A stretch of 8,372 nucleotides of DNA, taken from positions 1-8,372 of the forward strand of contig JAJZZW010000078.1 in the NCBI GenBank assembly GCA_021797385.1, read 5' to 3'. The translations under genes were made by a program, and so were the position numbers. Under the pieces are notes generated by a model. The model did no database searches. It was not told where the DNA came from and saw only the letters and a program-made list of their open reading frames with translations. The DNA comes from Thermoplasmata archaeon (GTDB lineage Archaea; Thermoplasmatota; Thermoplasmata; Thermoplasmatales; Thermoplasmataceae). Below are positions 1 through 6,493 of the stretch, piece by piece (position 1 is the stretch's first letter; each line of letters opens with the position of its first letter).

Positions 1-1
1 G

Positions 2-760
2 TATTTATTTTTCCTGGAATTTGTTGTATTGGGAATAATAGTTGGGGCATTAACAGGCGTCCTCGGTTCAAGCGGTGTTGTTGCAGTTGTTCCTGCCCTA
101 ATAATTATAAACTCTGAATTACCACAGGATGCCATAGGCACAAGCCTATTGATAGATGTTATTACCTCGCTCATTGTTGCCTACGTATATTTCAGGAGGG
201 GCAGGGTAAACATCAAAAAAGGAATACCTATGATTATAGGTGCAATAATCGGTTCACAGATTGGTGTCAGGGTAGCTTTCCTCATTCCGCCTGTATATAT
301 AAAAATAGGATTTGCCGTTTTTATAATTGCCATGGGCATTTATTCGTTAATCAGGAAGAAAAATCTGTCTCAAAATGAAAGCGGGAAAAATATAAAAAAT
401 CTAAACATCAATGCATATGGAGTAGTTTTAATTTCAATACCTATAGGGCTAGCAACCGGAATACTTGGAGCCAGTGGAGGAATAATGTTTCTTATCATAG
501 CAATTTTAATACTTAAACTGGATATAAAAACTGCAGTCGGAACGGCAACGTTTGCAATGATAATCTCAGCTTTCTCGGGCACTATAGGATACCTTATTAT
601 CGGGCATATAGTAATTCTGGCCGCTATTATTATAGGCATTGTATCCATAATATCAGGATTTATCTTTTCCAGGATAGGAAATAATTTAAATCCCCTAACC
701 ACATATAAAATTCTGGGGATAGTTTTTATAATTATAGGGATAGTTCAAATAATTTTGTGA
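2..760 (+). CDS. TauE/SafE family permease (sulfite/anion exporter-like), 5' end cut by window edge
   Basis: Integral membrane protein of the TauE/SafE (DUF81) family, whose characterised members move sulfite, sulfonates or related small anions across the cytoplasmic membrane. The substrate here is not readable. The frame is open to the left edge, giving hydrophobic residues (YLFFLEFVVL) before a TTG at 29, and family members normally begin with such a segment. The true start is therefore probably just outside the window and the TTG at 29 is not a convincing start. The family's internal duplication is visible: a Gly-rich loop GALTGVLGSSG at 44-76 is echoed by GLATGILGASGG at 446-481. About seven to eight hydrophobic segments are separated by short basic loops (YFRRGRVNIKKG near 190-220; IRKKN near 348-362). 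It ends in TGA 9 bp before the MFS gene, whose ribosome-binding site overlaps this stop, so co-transcription is likely. The family call is solid; the substrate is unknown. Confidence 0.85.
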   Translation, partial: YLFFLEFVVLGIIVGALTGVLGSSGVVAVVPALIIINSELPQDAIGTSLLIDVITSLIVAYVYFRRGRVNIKKGIPMIIGAIIGSQIGVRVAFLIPPVYIKIGFAVFIIAMGIYSLIRKKNLSQNESGKNIKNLNINAYGVVLISIPIGLATGILGASGGIMFLIIAILILKLDIKTAVGTATFAMIISAFSGTIGYLIIGHIVILAAIIIGIVSIISGFIFSRIGNNLNPLTTYKILGIVFIIIGIVQIIL

Positions 761-762
761 GG
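759..762 (+). promoter_or_regulatory. Shine-Dalgarno-like GAGG for the MFS gene, overlapping the upstream stop
   Basis: GAGG lies seven bases before the ATG at 770 and shares two bases with the TGA (758-760) of the TauE-type gene. It fits the archaeal AGGAGGTG consensus and supports the ATG at 770. It marks an internal operon gene read with a leader, in contrast to the TATA-proximal, apparently leaderless first genes elsewhere in the window. Confidence 0.5.
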
Positions 763-769
763 ATGGGTT

Positions 770-1993
770 ATGATTGTAAAAGAATATAAGTGGATTGCTC
801 TTATTATAATGAGCATTTCGGAGTTAATGGTTATGAGCTTATGGTTCAGTGCATCTGCCGTGGCACCTGAACTTGCCACTATCTGGGGTATTTCCGGAAT
901 AGGTACGCTTATTGTAACCCTGATGGTACAGTTTGGTTTTGTGGCAGGTGCCCTGATAAGTGCATCCCTTGGACTTGCAGATAAAATTAATCCGAGAAAA
1001 TTGTTTGCATTTTCAGCTCTTATGAGCGCTTTATTCACGATAATGTTTGTTTTTCTATATCATTATTTTTTTATTGAAATGATTTTGATGTTGTTAACCG
1101 GTATTATGATGGCAGGTATTTATCCTGTTGCTGTTTTAATTGTATCAAGCTGGTTTCCATCAAGACGGGGGTTAGCTCTTGGTATTGTTATAGCAGGACT
1201 TACACTGGGATCTGCATTGCCACACATAATACTGGATTTGCCATTTATCCGAGAATGGGAAGCCCTCCTGGAATTTTCCTCAATGTTATCGCTTTTAGGC
1301 GGGGCTATAGTTTTCTTGATCTTGCGGGATAATAAAAAATATATAAATGCGCCGAAATTTAAATGGGATACAATTAAACTGATAATCAGAAATAAACCTG
1401 TAATGCTGGCAAATTATGGCTATTTCGGGCATATGTGGGAACTTTATGCCATGTGGACATGGATTCCCGTGTTTATATTTTCCAGCTTTGCCTTTTATTA
1501 TACAGGGAGTAAGTTATTATTTATGGTCGGTATTGTTTCATTTTCAATCATTGGGCTCTCCGGAGTTGTCGGGTCTATACTGGGTGGCCTAATATCAGAT
1601 AGAATCGGAAGGACATTATCAACATCAATCTATCTGGGCATAAGTGGAACTTCTGCAGTATTAATAGGTTTAACCTACAGGTCTGCACCATTTATTACAA
1701 TAATTGTGGGAATTATATGGGGAATAACCGTAATAGCAGATTCAGCACAATTTTCAACAGCAGTTACAGAATTAAGCAGTAATAAAATAAGAGGAAGCGC
1801 ATTAACATTTCAGATGGCACTGGGCTTTTTAATAACCGTTGGGTCAATTTATGCTATAGATATATTGAGAAATACTGTAGGTTGGCACTGGGCTTTTTCG
1901 TTTCTATCAATTGGACCATTACTGGGAATAATTTCAATGATAAGGCTTAGATATAGAAATGAATCTTCATTGATGTGCAATGGTAAAAAATAA
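770..1993 (+). CDS. Major facilitator superfamily transporter, 12-helix, substrate unknown
   Basis: A 407-residue permease of the major facilitator superfamily, a secondary transporter driven by ion gradients. About twelve hydrophobic stretches are present. The loop 2-3 signature occurs in degenerate form at residues 68-78 (GLADKINPRKL), and a better copy follows in the second half at residues 272-281 (GGLISDRIGR), as expected from the duplicated 6+6 fold. The N-terminal LWFSASAVAPEL segment (residues 24-35) and the basic SRRG after helix 4 recall the cyanate/nitrate-type MFS branch, but this is a loose resemblance and does not name a substrate. The ATG at 770 is supported by a purine-rich Shine-Dalgarno-like GAGG (759-762) that overlaps the upstream stop, implying translation coupled to the TauE-type gene. 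The length is normal and I see no frameshift. The C-terminus is short and charged, on the cytoplasmic side. Confidence 0.88.
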   Translation: MIVKEYKWIALIIMSISELMVMSLWFSASAVAPELATIWGISGIGTLIVTLMVQFGFVAGALISASLGLADKINPRKLFAFSALMSALFTIMFVFLYHYFFIEMILMLLTGIMMAGIYPVAVLIVSSWFPSRRGLALGIVIAGLTLGSALPHIILDLPFIREWEALLEFSSMLSLLGGAIVFLILRDNKKYINAPKFKWDTIKLIIRNKPVMLANYGYFGHMWELYAMWTWIPVFIFSSFAFYYTGSKLLFMVGIVSFSIIGLSGVVGSILGGLISDRIGRTLSTSIYLGISGTSAVLIGLTYRSAPFITIIVGIIWGITVIADSAQFSTAVTELSSNKIRGSALTFQMALGFLITVGSIYAIDILRNTVGWHWAFSFLSIGPLLGIISMIRLRYRNESSLMCNGKK

Positions 1994-2034
1994 TTCATAG
2001 GTGATTATCAGTGTTATGATAGATTTGTAACGAC

Positions 2035-2060
2035 AGGTTGCTTGATCAAATATGCAACCT
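2035..2060. repeat. Perfect 7-bp inverted repeat between convergent genes
   Basis: AGGTTGC at 2035-2041 is repeated inverted as GCAACCT at 2054-2060. The 12-base loop begins with the 8-base palindrome TTGATCAA (2042-2049). It lies 42 bases after the MFS stop in the 202-bp gap between convergent genes, so it could be a 3'-end hairpin. No T-run follows on the plus strand, and a 7-bp stem can occur by chance in a window of this size. Nothing else in 1994-2195 looks like a gene. A 61-codon reading on the minus strand there has no recognisable motif and a cysteine-rich, implausible composition. Confidence 0.25.
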
Positions 2061-2195
2061 TGAATGGGCAGAATAGAGCCGCATGCATTTATATTCATTA
2101 GATATGCTGTATGATTGAGTAGAACCGACCTTAAAAAGAACAGACATAGCAATGATGACTGAGTTTGAACTTATTTGTTCCTGCCTATTAAAACA

Positions 2196-3260
2196 TCAAT
2201 ATGTATTTTTTATAATTTCAACTGAAATAATGATCTTACCACCGATATAATTATTCATGTTTTCAACACATTTCTTTTTAATTTCCTCTATGAATTTATC
2301 GCCATACCCAATGATTCCCATTACTTCAAGTACTGTATTTGAATTTCTGATTTTATCCACAATACTACTATCATAGCCGCAAGAGGATGCCACTGAAGCA
2401 AGAAAATTGAAATTTACGCCACTCTTGGATGAATGGAGGTCCATATTGTTGTCCGCCAGTTTTGACATCTTTCCAGGCATACCGGCAACAATAACCTTTT
2501 TTATTCCAGCATCCACGGCACGTTTTAACGAGAAGCCCAGGAAATCACCGATCTCAATAAACTGCTCATCATGCAGATCGGGGAATAATTTTTTAACTGC
2601 AGAATCACTCCTTCCACCTGTGCTGAATATTAGTACGTCCATGCCCATTCTAGATGCGACTCGTATCCCCAGAACTATTGAGGCCTTCCATGAGGAATCA
2701 GAAAATGGTATCACTATTCCCCTGGTTCCAAGTATCGATATACCACCTATTATGCCAAGCTTCGGATTGCAGGTATTTTTTGCAACCTCACGTCCTCCCG
2801 GGGCAGATACAGTAACCTTTACCCCTCCAGGGATGCCATAAGCTTCGATAATTTCTCCCACAGCACTGCGGATCATCTTTAATGGAACGGGATTTATTGC
2901 AGGATTCCCGGGCTGTACTGGCAAACCCTGTTTTGTAACAGTGCCGATCCCCTCTCCTCCAGCTACTATTATGCCAGGTTCTTTTTTAAGTTCTACTCTT
3001 GAATATATATCAAGTCCGGTTGTAACATCTGGGTCATCACCCCCGTCCTTTTTAACAGATGCAATGCAGAAGTCTTTCTCTATCCTCTGATTTTCTATTA
3101 TAAAACTTGCTGTTTTTTTTACAGGGAGATTGATTTCCACATTCTTTACTATTTTTCCTGTTACAAGCATTAAAAGGGCTGCTTTGGTTGCCGCTGTAGC
3201 ACATGCACCGGTTGTATATCCGTATCTTAAATTTGTTCTGTCCGGATTTTCAATATACAT
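2196..3260 (-). CDS. cbiD: Cobalt-precorrin-5B (C1)-methyltransferase CbiD
   Basis: CbiD acts in the anaerobic (cobalt-early) cobalamin route, methylating C1 of cobalt-precorrin-5B with S-adenosylmethionine in the cytoplasm. Family hallmarks are clear: the N-terminal RYGYTTGACATAATKAA (residues 12-28), KKDGGDDPDVTTG, GEGIGTVTKQGL followed by PGNPAINPVP, GTRGIVIPFS, a TGGRSD segment, and MPGKMSKLADNNMDLHS near the C-terminal third. I prefer the ATG at 3260 (354 residues). It places the conserved RYGYTTGA block 11 residues from the start, as is usual, and overlaps the cbiC stop by 11 bp. An upstream ATG at 3311 would add 17 residues that lie wholly inside cbiC and match nothing. It is the last gene of the zinc-ribbon-cbiJ-cbiC-cbiD unit. 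No strong terminator is seen; short T-runs on the transcribed strand (2193-2190 and 2137-2133) are possible stop sites. Confidence 0.95.
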   Translation of the reverse strand: MYIENPDRTNLRYGYTTGACATAATKAALLMLVTGKIVKNVEINLPVKKTASFIIENQRIEKDFCIASVKKDGGDDPDVTTGLDIYSRVELKKEPGIIVAGGEGIGTVTKQGLPVQPGNPAINPVPLKMIRSAVGEIIEAYGIPGGVKVTVSAPGGREVAKNTCNPKLGIIGGISILGTRGIVIPFSDSSWKASIVLGIRVASRMGMDVLIFSTGGRSDSAVKKLFPDLHDEQFIEIGDFLGFSLKRAVDAGIKKVIVAGMPGKMSKLADNNMDLHSSKSGVNFNFLASVASSCGYDSSIVDKIRNSNTVLEVMGIIGYGDKFIEEIKKKCVENMNNYIGGKIIISVEIIKNTY

Positions 3261-3849
3261 GTATATACGCTTCCATGGCATTGAATATGGCAGCAGCAAC
3301 TGCGGATCCACCCTTTCTGCTCAGATTTGTTATAAAATTCCCCTTGAACGCAAGGAGTTTAGATTTAGACTCCAGTGCAGATACAAAACCAACGGGAACC
3401 CCTATGATCAATTCTGGATAGCATGATTCCCTATCCACAGATTCTAGTAAAGATAGAAGGGCCGTGGGTGCGTCCCCTATTATATATACGGCATCAGGAT
3501 ATTCCCTGCATGCCTTTTTTATTGAGATATATGACCTTGAGAGTCCACTATTTTTTGCCTCTTCTATTACATCCAGATCATTAATGAAACATTTTCTCTT
3601 TGAATGTCCTGGAATTCCGGCATATACCATGTTGATATCCGTTATTACCATCTTACCATCTCTAATGTACTGGAGAGAATCCTCAAAATGCCGTGAAAAA
3701 ACAAGTGATTTTCCAATATCAAAATCCGCAGTTGCATGCACAGTCCTTACTATAATATCAGATTTTAATGATCTGTCCAGCCCCATTTCACTCCTGATAT
3801 ACGCAAAACTTCTGGAATAAATCTCTGAAGGATTCATGGTGCCATCCAT
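3250..3849 (-). CDS. cbiC: Cobalt-precorrin-8 methylmutase CbiC
   Basis: CbiC (CobH in the aerobic route) moves a methyl group from C11 to C12 of the corrin ring, converting cobalt-precorrin-8 to cobyrinate. The protein is 199 residues, normal for the family. The catalytic histidine is recognisable as H38 in VRTVHATADFD, preceded by the SxxIxxRSF-like helix (SEIYSRSF, residues 8-15). Later family landmarks are ITDINMVYAGI, the YIIGDAPTALLSLL segment and PELIIGVPVGFVSALESK, followed by the glycine-rich RKGGSAVAAAIFNAM near the C-terminus. The ATG at 3849 lies 2 bp after the cbiJ stop. A second ATG at 3837 (codon 5) has a GGATGG just before it and cannot be excluded. The 3' end overlaps the cbiD start, so the two are likely translationally coupled. 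The enzyme is confidently assigned; the exact start is less certain. Confidence 0.94.
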   Translation of the reverse strand: MDGTMNPSEIYSRSFAYIRSEMGLDRSLKSDIIVRTVHATADFDIGKSLVFSRHFEDSLQYIRDGKMVITDINMVYAGIPGHSKRKCFINDLDVIEEAKNSGLSRSYISIKKACREYPDAVYIIGDAPTALLSLLESVDRESCYPELIIGVPVGFVSALESKSKLLAFKGNFITNLSRKGGSAVAAAIFNAMEAYIHVY

Positions 3850-3851
3850 AA

Positions 3852-4601
3852 TTATTTTATCCCCATATCATTTAAAATCTTTTTTATTTCCATGGGGTTC
3901 CCTGCCTTTAATTTCCAAGGGAAATTTTTCCTGGATATTATTATGACATTGATGTCCAGTGAGAGGGCCGCTTTGACCTTTGGCTCTGCATTGAAGCCAC
4001 TATCCTTGGTAATCAGTGTATCTATCCTGTAGTATTCCATTAATGCCCTGTTAAGATTCTCATCAAAATTCCCCTCCATTGCAATTATATGATCCTTTTT
4101 AATTCCCATTTTTATTAGAAATTCAATATTTTCAGGATCGGGGATTATGCGCACATATACATTACGTTCATCAATAATGTTTTTTAAACACCATATATAC
4201 TTTATTCCTGTGGTAATAAATATATTATGTCCACGCATTGCCATTTCCCCTGCTTCATGATAGTTATTCGCGTAGAATATTCTTATATTATTTATTTTAA
4301 TGTTATCCCTTTCATATCTGATAAGCGGAATCCCGATGTCTTCGGCCACCCTTATACATGTTTCATGGAGTGAATTAGCATATGGGTGTGACCCATCTAT
4401 CAATACTTTAATAGAATTTTTCCTGCATAATGTTATAATTGAATCGTATTCAAGTTTTCCCATTATGCTCCTTATACCTTCAGACCTCAATTTTGAAACT
4501 CCATCATCTGTTGTAGCAGTTGCAAGAATGTCAAAACCGTAACCTGAAAGGTCACTTGCAAGTTTTCTTGAGTCTGATGTCCCGTCAAACAGTAAGATCA
4601 T
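3852..4601 (-). CDS. cbiJ: Cobalt-precorrin-6A reductase CbiJ (CobK family)
   Basis: This NAD(P)H-dependent reductase acts on the C18/C19 double bond of (cobalt-)precorrin-6A in corrin-ring synthesis. Family marks seen in order are an N-terminal Rossmann-type strand and loop, LLFDGTSDSRKLA (residues 3-15, in place of the common GGTxEAxxLA), DGSHPYA at 69-75 (usually DATHPYA), LIRYERD, FITTGIK, MEGNFDENLN (usually MQGPF), and ITKDSGFNAEPKVKAA in the last quarter. At 249 residues the length is typical. The ATG at 4601 lies 9 bp after the stop of the zinc-ribbon gene, with an AGGT that could serve as ribosome-binding site in the gap. The gene order cbiJ-cbiC-cbiD with tiny gaps supports joint expression. 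The D-for-G change in the first glycine loop is mild. CobK is poorly conserved in general, but the combination of motifs and neighbours makes the call strong. Confidence 0.92.
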   Translation of the reverse strand: MILLFDGTSDSRKLASDLSGYGFDILATATTDDGVSKLRSEGIRSIMGKLEYDSIITLCRKNSIKVLIDGSHPYANSLHETCIRVAEDIGIPLIRYERDNIKINNIRIFYANNYHEAGEMAMRGHNIFITTGIKYIWCLKNIIDERNVYVRIIPDPENIEFLIKMGIKKDHIIAMEGNFDENLNRALMEYYRIDTLITKDSGFNAEPKVKAALSLDINVIIISRKNFPWKLKAGNPMEIKKILNDMGIK

Positions 4602-4610
4602 GTTTCAGAC

Positions 4611-4799
4611 CTAATTTTTCCCTGCTCGCAATTCTTTCTGGAATTTTTCAATATCCTTTAATCTTACTTCTAGAACAAAGGCACCCACATAGTTGCAATC
4701 GTCACATTTATAGACAGGTCCTGCAATTCCACCGGCGACCCAGTTGAGCTTCAGCGAACCACAATGAGGACATATCCTTACATTCTTGTACTCATCCAT
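4611..4799 (-). CDS. Small zinc-ribbon protein heading the cbi operon
   Basis: A 62-residue protein with two CxxC knuckles, C10-P-H-C13 and C32-D-D-C35, separated by 18 residues: a classic single zinc ribbon. The second knuckle sits in PVYKCDDCNYVGAF, a layout seen in archaeal ribbon proteins related to transcription-factor or ribosomal ribbons. The C-terminal third (LKDIEKFQKELRAGKN) looks like a short charged helix. I do not recognise a specific function; nucleic-acid or protein binding is only a family-level guess. The start is chosen at ATG 4799 rather than the in-frame ATG 4811, because a TATA-like box centred near 4825 lies 25 bases upstream of 4799, fitting a leaderless transcript. At 4811 the spacing would be only about 13. 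It is first in the unit with cbiJ 9 bp downstream, so it shares the cobalamin genes' promoter. Whether it regulates them is unknown. Confidence 0.85.
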   Translation of the reverse strand: MDEYKNVRICPHCGSLKLNWVAGGIAGPVYKCDDCNYVGAFVLEVRLKDIEKFQKELRAGKN

Positions 4800-4820
4800 A
4801 TGTAAACACATATTGAAACC

Positions 4821-4828
4821 ATATTTAA
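4821..4828 (-). promoter_or_regulatory. TATA-like box of the zinc-ribbon/cbiJCD operon
   Basis: Read on the minus strand the sequence is TTAAATAT, centred 25-26 bases upstream of the ATG at 4799. This is the spacing expected between an archaeal TATA box and the transcription start, so the mRNA would begin at or within a base or two of the start codon. It lies in the 120-bp region divergent from the enoyl-CoA hydratase. Confidence 0.55.
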
Positions 4829-4891
4829 CTATTTTCAGGATAGCTCTTGTTATACAATGTTAAGTAAAGATTAAACAGATGGAATAGTAAG

Positions 4892-4899
4892 TATTTAAT
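4892..4899 (+). promoter_or_regulatory. TATA-like box of the enoyl-CoA hydratase gene
   Basis: TATTTAAT is centred 24-25 bases upstream of the ATG at 4920, consistent with a leaderless transcript. The box overlaps the TTG at 4899, which argues that this TTG is not the translation start. Confidence 0.55.
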
Positions 4900-4919
4900 T
4901 GGATTATGAATATATATAC

Positions 4920-5672
4920 ATGGAATATACAGATATAAATCTTGTAGAGGATGGTAATACACGTATTATATATTTTAACAGGGAAGGGCACCTGAATACA
5001 GTAACAGAACACATGGTTGATGAGATCATTCACGCAATGAAAAGTGTTGTTGATAGCAGCAGATCAATCATAATTGGTGGAAGAAATAATTTTTCCGCAG
5101 GTGCAGACATTGCGCAATTCCAATATATTGATGCACGTAATGCATATGATTTCCATCTAAAGCTCAATGAACTTGCCCTATTTTTCAGAAATTATCCAAG
5201 ACCGGTAATATCGTTTCTCAACGGATACGTGCTTGGAGGCGGTCTTGAGCTTTCACTTTCAACGGATATCAGAATATGTTCCAGAAAAGCAATCCTGGGC
5301 CAGCCAGAAATAAACCTGGGTATCAATGCGGGTGCGGGCGGCAATGTCATACTTCCCTCTGTTATAGGACGTAATAGAGCTCTGTATATGATACTTACCG
5401 GGGAAAAGATTACTGCATTACAGGCATACGATTTCGGGCTTGTAGATCTCCTTTCTGATGACCCTGAGGCAGAGGCTAGAAGAATAGCAGAAATAATAAA
5501 TAACATGCCGGAACATGCCGTATCCATAACAAAGCATGCGGTAAATACCAGTACAGACAGTAACATTGAACTGAAACTTGATTACGAGGCTGCACTTTTC
5601 GGTATCCTGCAATCCGAAAAAGATACAAAAGAGAGAATAGATAAATTTATGCAGAAAAAAAGAAGCAAATAA
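4920..5672 (+). CDS. Enoyl-CoA hydratase (crotonase family)
   Basis: A crotonase-fold acyl-CoA enzyme, most likely hydrating trans-2-enoyl-CoA to 3-hydroxyacyl-CoA in the cytoplasm. From ATG 4920 it is 250 residues, close to the typical 255-260. The oxyanion-hole/CoA region FSAGADIAQF (residues 58-67) and NGYVLGGGLELSLSTDIRI (101-119) are present. E110 in GGGLEL and E130 in LGQPEINLG lie 20 residues apart, exactly like the two catalytic glutamates (144 and 164 in the rat mitochondrial enzyme), so hydratase rather than isomerase activity is favoured. INAGAGG replaces the usual IPGAGG. A TTG at 4899 would add seven residues but lies on the TATA-like box, so ATG 4920 is chosen. Transcription diverges from the zinc-ribbon/cbi unit and converges with the Rieske gene 3 bp away. 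A role in fatty-acid or amino-acid acyl-CoA breakdown is likely; chain-length preference cannot be read. Confidence 0.92.
   Translation: MEYTDINLVEDGNTRIIYFNREGHLNTVTEHMVDEIIHAMKSVVDSSRSIIIGGRNNFSAGADIAQFQYIDARNAYDFHLKLNELALFFRNYPRPVISFLNGYVLGGGLELSLSTDIRICSRKAILGQPEINLGINAGAGGNVILPSVIGRNRALYMILTGEKITALQAYDFGLVDLLSDDPEAEARRIAEIINNMPEHAVSITKHAVNTSTDSNIELKLDYEAALFGILQSEKDTKERIDKFMQKKRSK
5655..5661 (-). terminator. T7 tract downstream of the Rieske gene
   Basis: A run of seven A on the plus strand gives seven T on the Rieske transcript's sense strand, 15-21 bases after its stop codon. This matches the archaeal oligo-T termination signal. It falls within the last codons of the convergent hydratase gene. 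Confidence 0.4.
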
Positions 5673-5691
5673 ATTTTATTCTTCTATTTCT
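5673..5691 (+). terminator. T-rich 3' end of the enoyl-CoA hydratase gene
   Basis: Directly after the TAA a pyrimidine-rich stretch with TTTT, TT and further T runs (5674-5691) fits archaeal oligo-T termination without a hairpin. It lies inside the end of the convergent Rieske gene, so the two transcripts would overlap only briefly. Confidence 0.35.
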
Positions 5692-6011
5692 ATGAATCCT
5701 GCAGCTTCCCTGAGGTTATAGGTCTTAAGAGCATATTTTTCCATGGGTAGTTCCGGTGATATGAGAGGTGGTTTTACCATTTTTCCGGTATCAAGTTCAA
5801 AGCTTGCGTTATGGCATGGGCAGACAACATGCTTTCCATCTTCTGCAACGTTTCCCAGTATGCATTTTAGATGTGAACATATCCCGTTTATTCCATAGAG
5901 TTTCCCGTTTTGCTTTGTTATAAAAACAACTTCACCGTTTCCAAGGTTTATGGATACATGGTTACCGGAATTTTCCAGTGCTTTCATGCCTAATATTTTT
6001 CTCCATGACAT
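5676..6011 (-). CDS. Small Rieske [2Fe-2S] protein, soluble-looking, with the bc1-type disulfide cysteines
   Basis: A 111-residue protein consisting of a single Rieske domain. The cluster ligands are C45/H47 in CSHLKC and C64/H67 in CPCHNASF. C50 and C66 occupy the positions that form the disulfide in high-potential Rieske proteins of bc1/b6f complexes (CTHLGC and CPCHGS boxes), whereas small Rieske ferredoxins of dioxygenase systems usually lack them. GNVAEDGKHVVCPCH separates the two boxes closely. There is no hydrophobic anchor or twin-arginine signal at the N-terminus (MSWRKILGMKALENSG), so it looks cytoplasmic. It presumably carries electrons for an unidentified oxygenase or reductase; no partner enzyme is adjacent. 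The ATG at 6011 is supported by a TATA-like box 25 bases upstream. It converges with the hydratase and diverges from the DUF302 gene. Fold and cluster ligands are certain; the partner is unknown. Confidence 0.92.
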   Translation of the reverse strand: MSWRKILGMKALENSGNHVSINLGNGEVVFITKQNGKLYGINGICSHLKCILGNVAEDGKHVVCPCHNASFELDTGKMVKPPLISPELPMEKYALKTYNLREAAGFIEIEE

Positions 6012-6032
6012 AATACTGTATTTTCAGGTTAA

Positions 6033-6039
6033 ATTTATA
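6033..6039 (-). promoter_or_regulatory. TATA box of the Rieske gene
   Basis: The minus strand reads TATAAAT, centred 25 bases before the ATG at 6011, in the 104-bp region shared with the divergent DUF302 gene. The spacing implies a leaderless transcript. Confidence 0.6.
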
Positions 6040-6089
6040 TTTTCCCTACAAATGCAATATGTGGATAAAATCCATCCTATAATAAATAA

Positions 6090-6095
6090 TTTATA
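6090..6095 (+). promoter_or_regulatory. TATA-like box of the DUF302 gene
   Basis: TTTATA is centred 23-24 bases upstream of the ATG at 6116. The intervening sequence is almost pure A/T, so the exact box is uncertain (a second TTTATA begins at 6101), but this one has the spacing of a leaderless start. Confidence 0.45.
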
Positions 6096-6115
6096 GCTTA
6101 TTTATATTATTATAT

Positions 6116-6493
6116 ATGTTTATTAAAACTAAAAGTAGATATGGATTCCAGGAAACCGTTAAAATTATCAAGGACTTTTTGAAGGAAAAAGACGTTGATG
6201 TTTTTGCAGAAATAGACCATAGACGGAATGCCATAAAAGTGGGGATGGATATGCAGAATGAAACTGTGCTTATATTCGGTTCTCCTTCAGGTGGCACTCT
6301 TCTCATGGAAGAGAATCCTGAAATTGGCATTGAATTGCCTGCTAAATTACTGGTATACTCAACAAATGACGATGTTTACCTGCTTTATAAAAATCCTGAG
6401 GAGCTTATAGATACGTACAAAATAAGAGATTATAAGGAAGTATTAAAAAAGTTAAAAGTGCTCTTTGATAACATCACCAATGCAGTTTCATAA
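6116..6493 (+). CDS. DUF302 family protein
   Basis: A 125-residue cytoplasmic protein matching the DUF302 family, a small alpha/beta domain common in bacteria and archaea with no agreed function. The characteristic elements are in order: an N-terminal FQETVKIIKDFLKEKDVDVFAEID stretch (about residues 11-34, the usual helix with a following Ala-Glu-Ile-Asp-His strand), NAIKVGMDMQ, then VLIFGSPSGGTLLMEENPEI (about 51-70) and the LPAKLLVYS strand, closing with a YKNPEEL helix. A C-terminal extension of about 30 residues, basic and helical (YKEVLKKLKVLFDNI), follows the core. No signal peptide or membrane segment is present. It diverges from the Rieske gene across 104 bp, which hints at shared regulation and possibly a shared redox context, but that is inference. 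Family assignment is firm; no activity can be stated. Confidence 0.88.
   Translation: MFIKTKSRYGFQETVKIIKDFLKEKDVDVFAEIDHRRNAIKVGMDMQNETVLIFGSPSGGTLLMEENPEIGIELPAKLLVYSTNDDVYLLYKNPEELIDTYKIRDYKEVLKKLKVLFDNITNAVS

Noticed and set aside
1967..2152. 61-codon minus-strand frame in the gap after the MFS gene
   Set aside because: It starts in a gap, runs into the MFS 3' end, has no recognisable domain and no TATA or ribosome-binding context.
2407..2841. 144-codon open frame on the plus strand
   Set aside because: It lies entirely antisense to cbiD, whose motifs are unmistakable; its composition is that of a reverse-complement shadow.
3260..3311. Longer CbiD N-terminus starting at ATG 3311
   Set aside because: The extra 17 residues overlap cbiC completely and precede the family's normal N-terminus; ATG 3260 fits the usual start.
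4800..4919. Cobalamin riboswitch upstream of the cbi operon
   Set aside because: The gap before the operon is short, AT-rich and lacks the B12-box; the TATA spacing implies no leader in which a riboswitch could sit.
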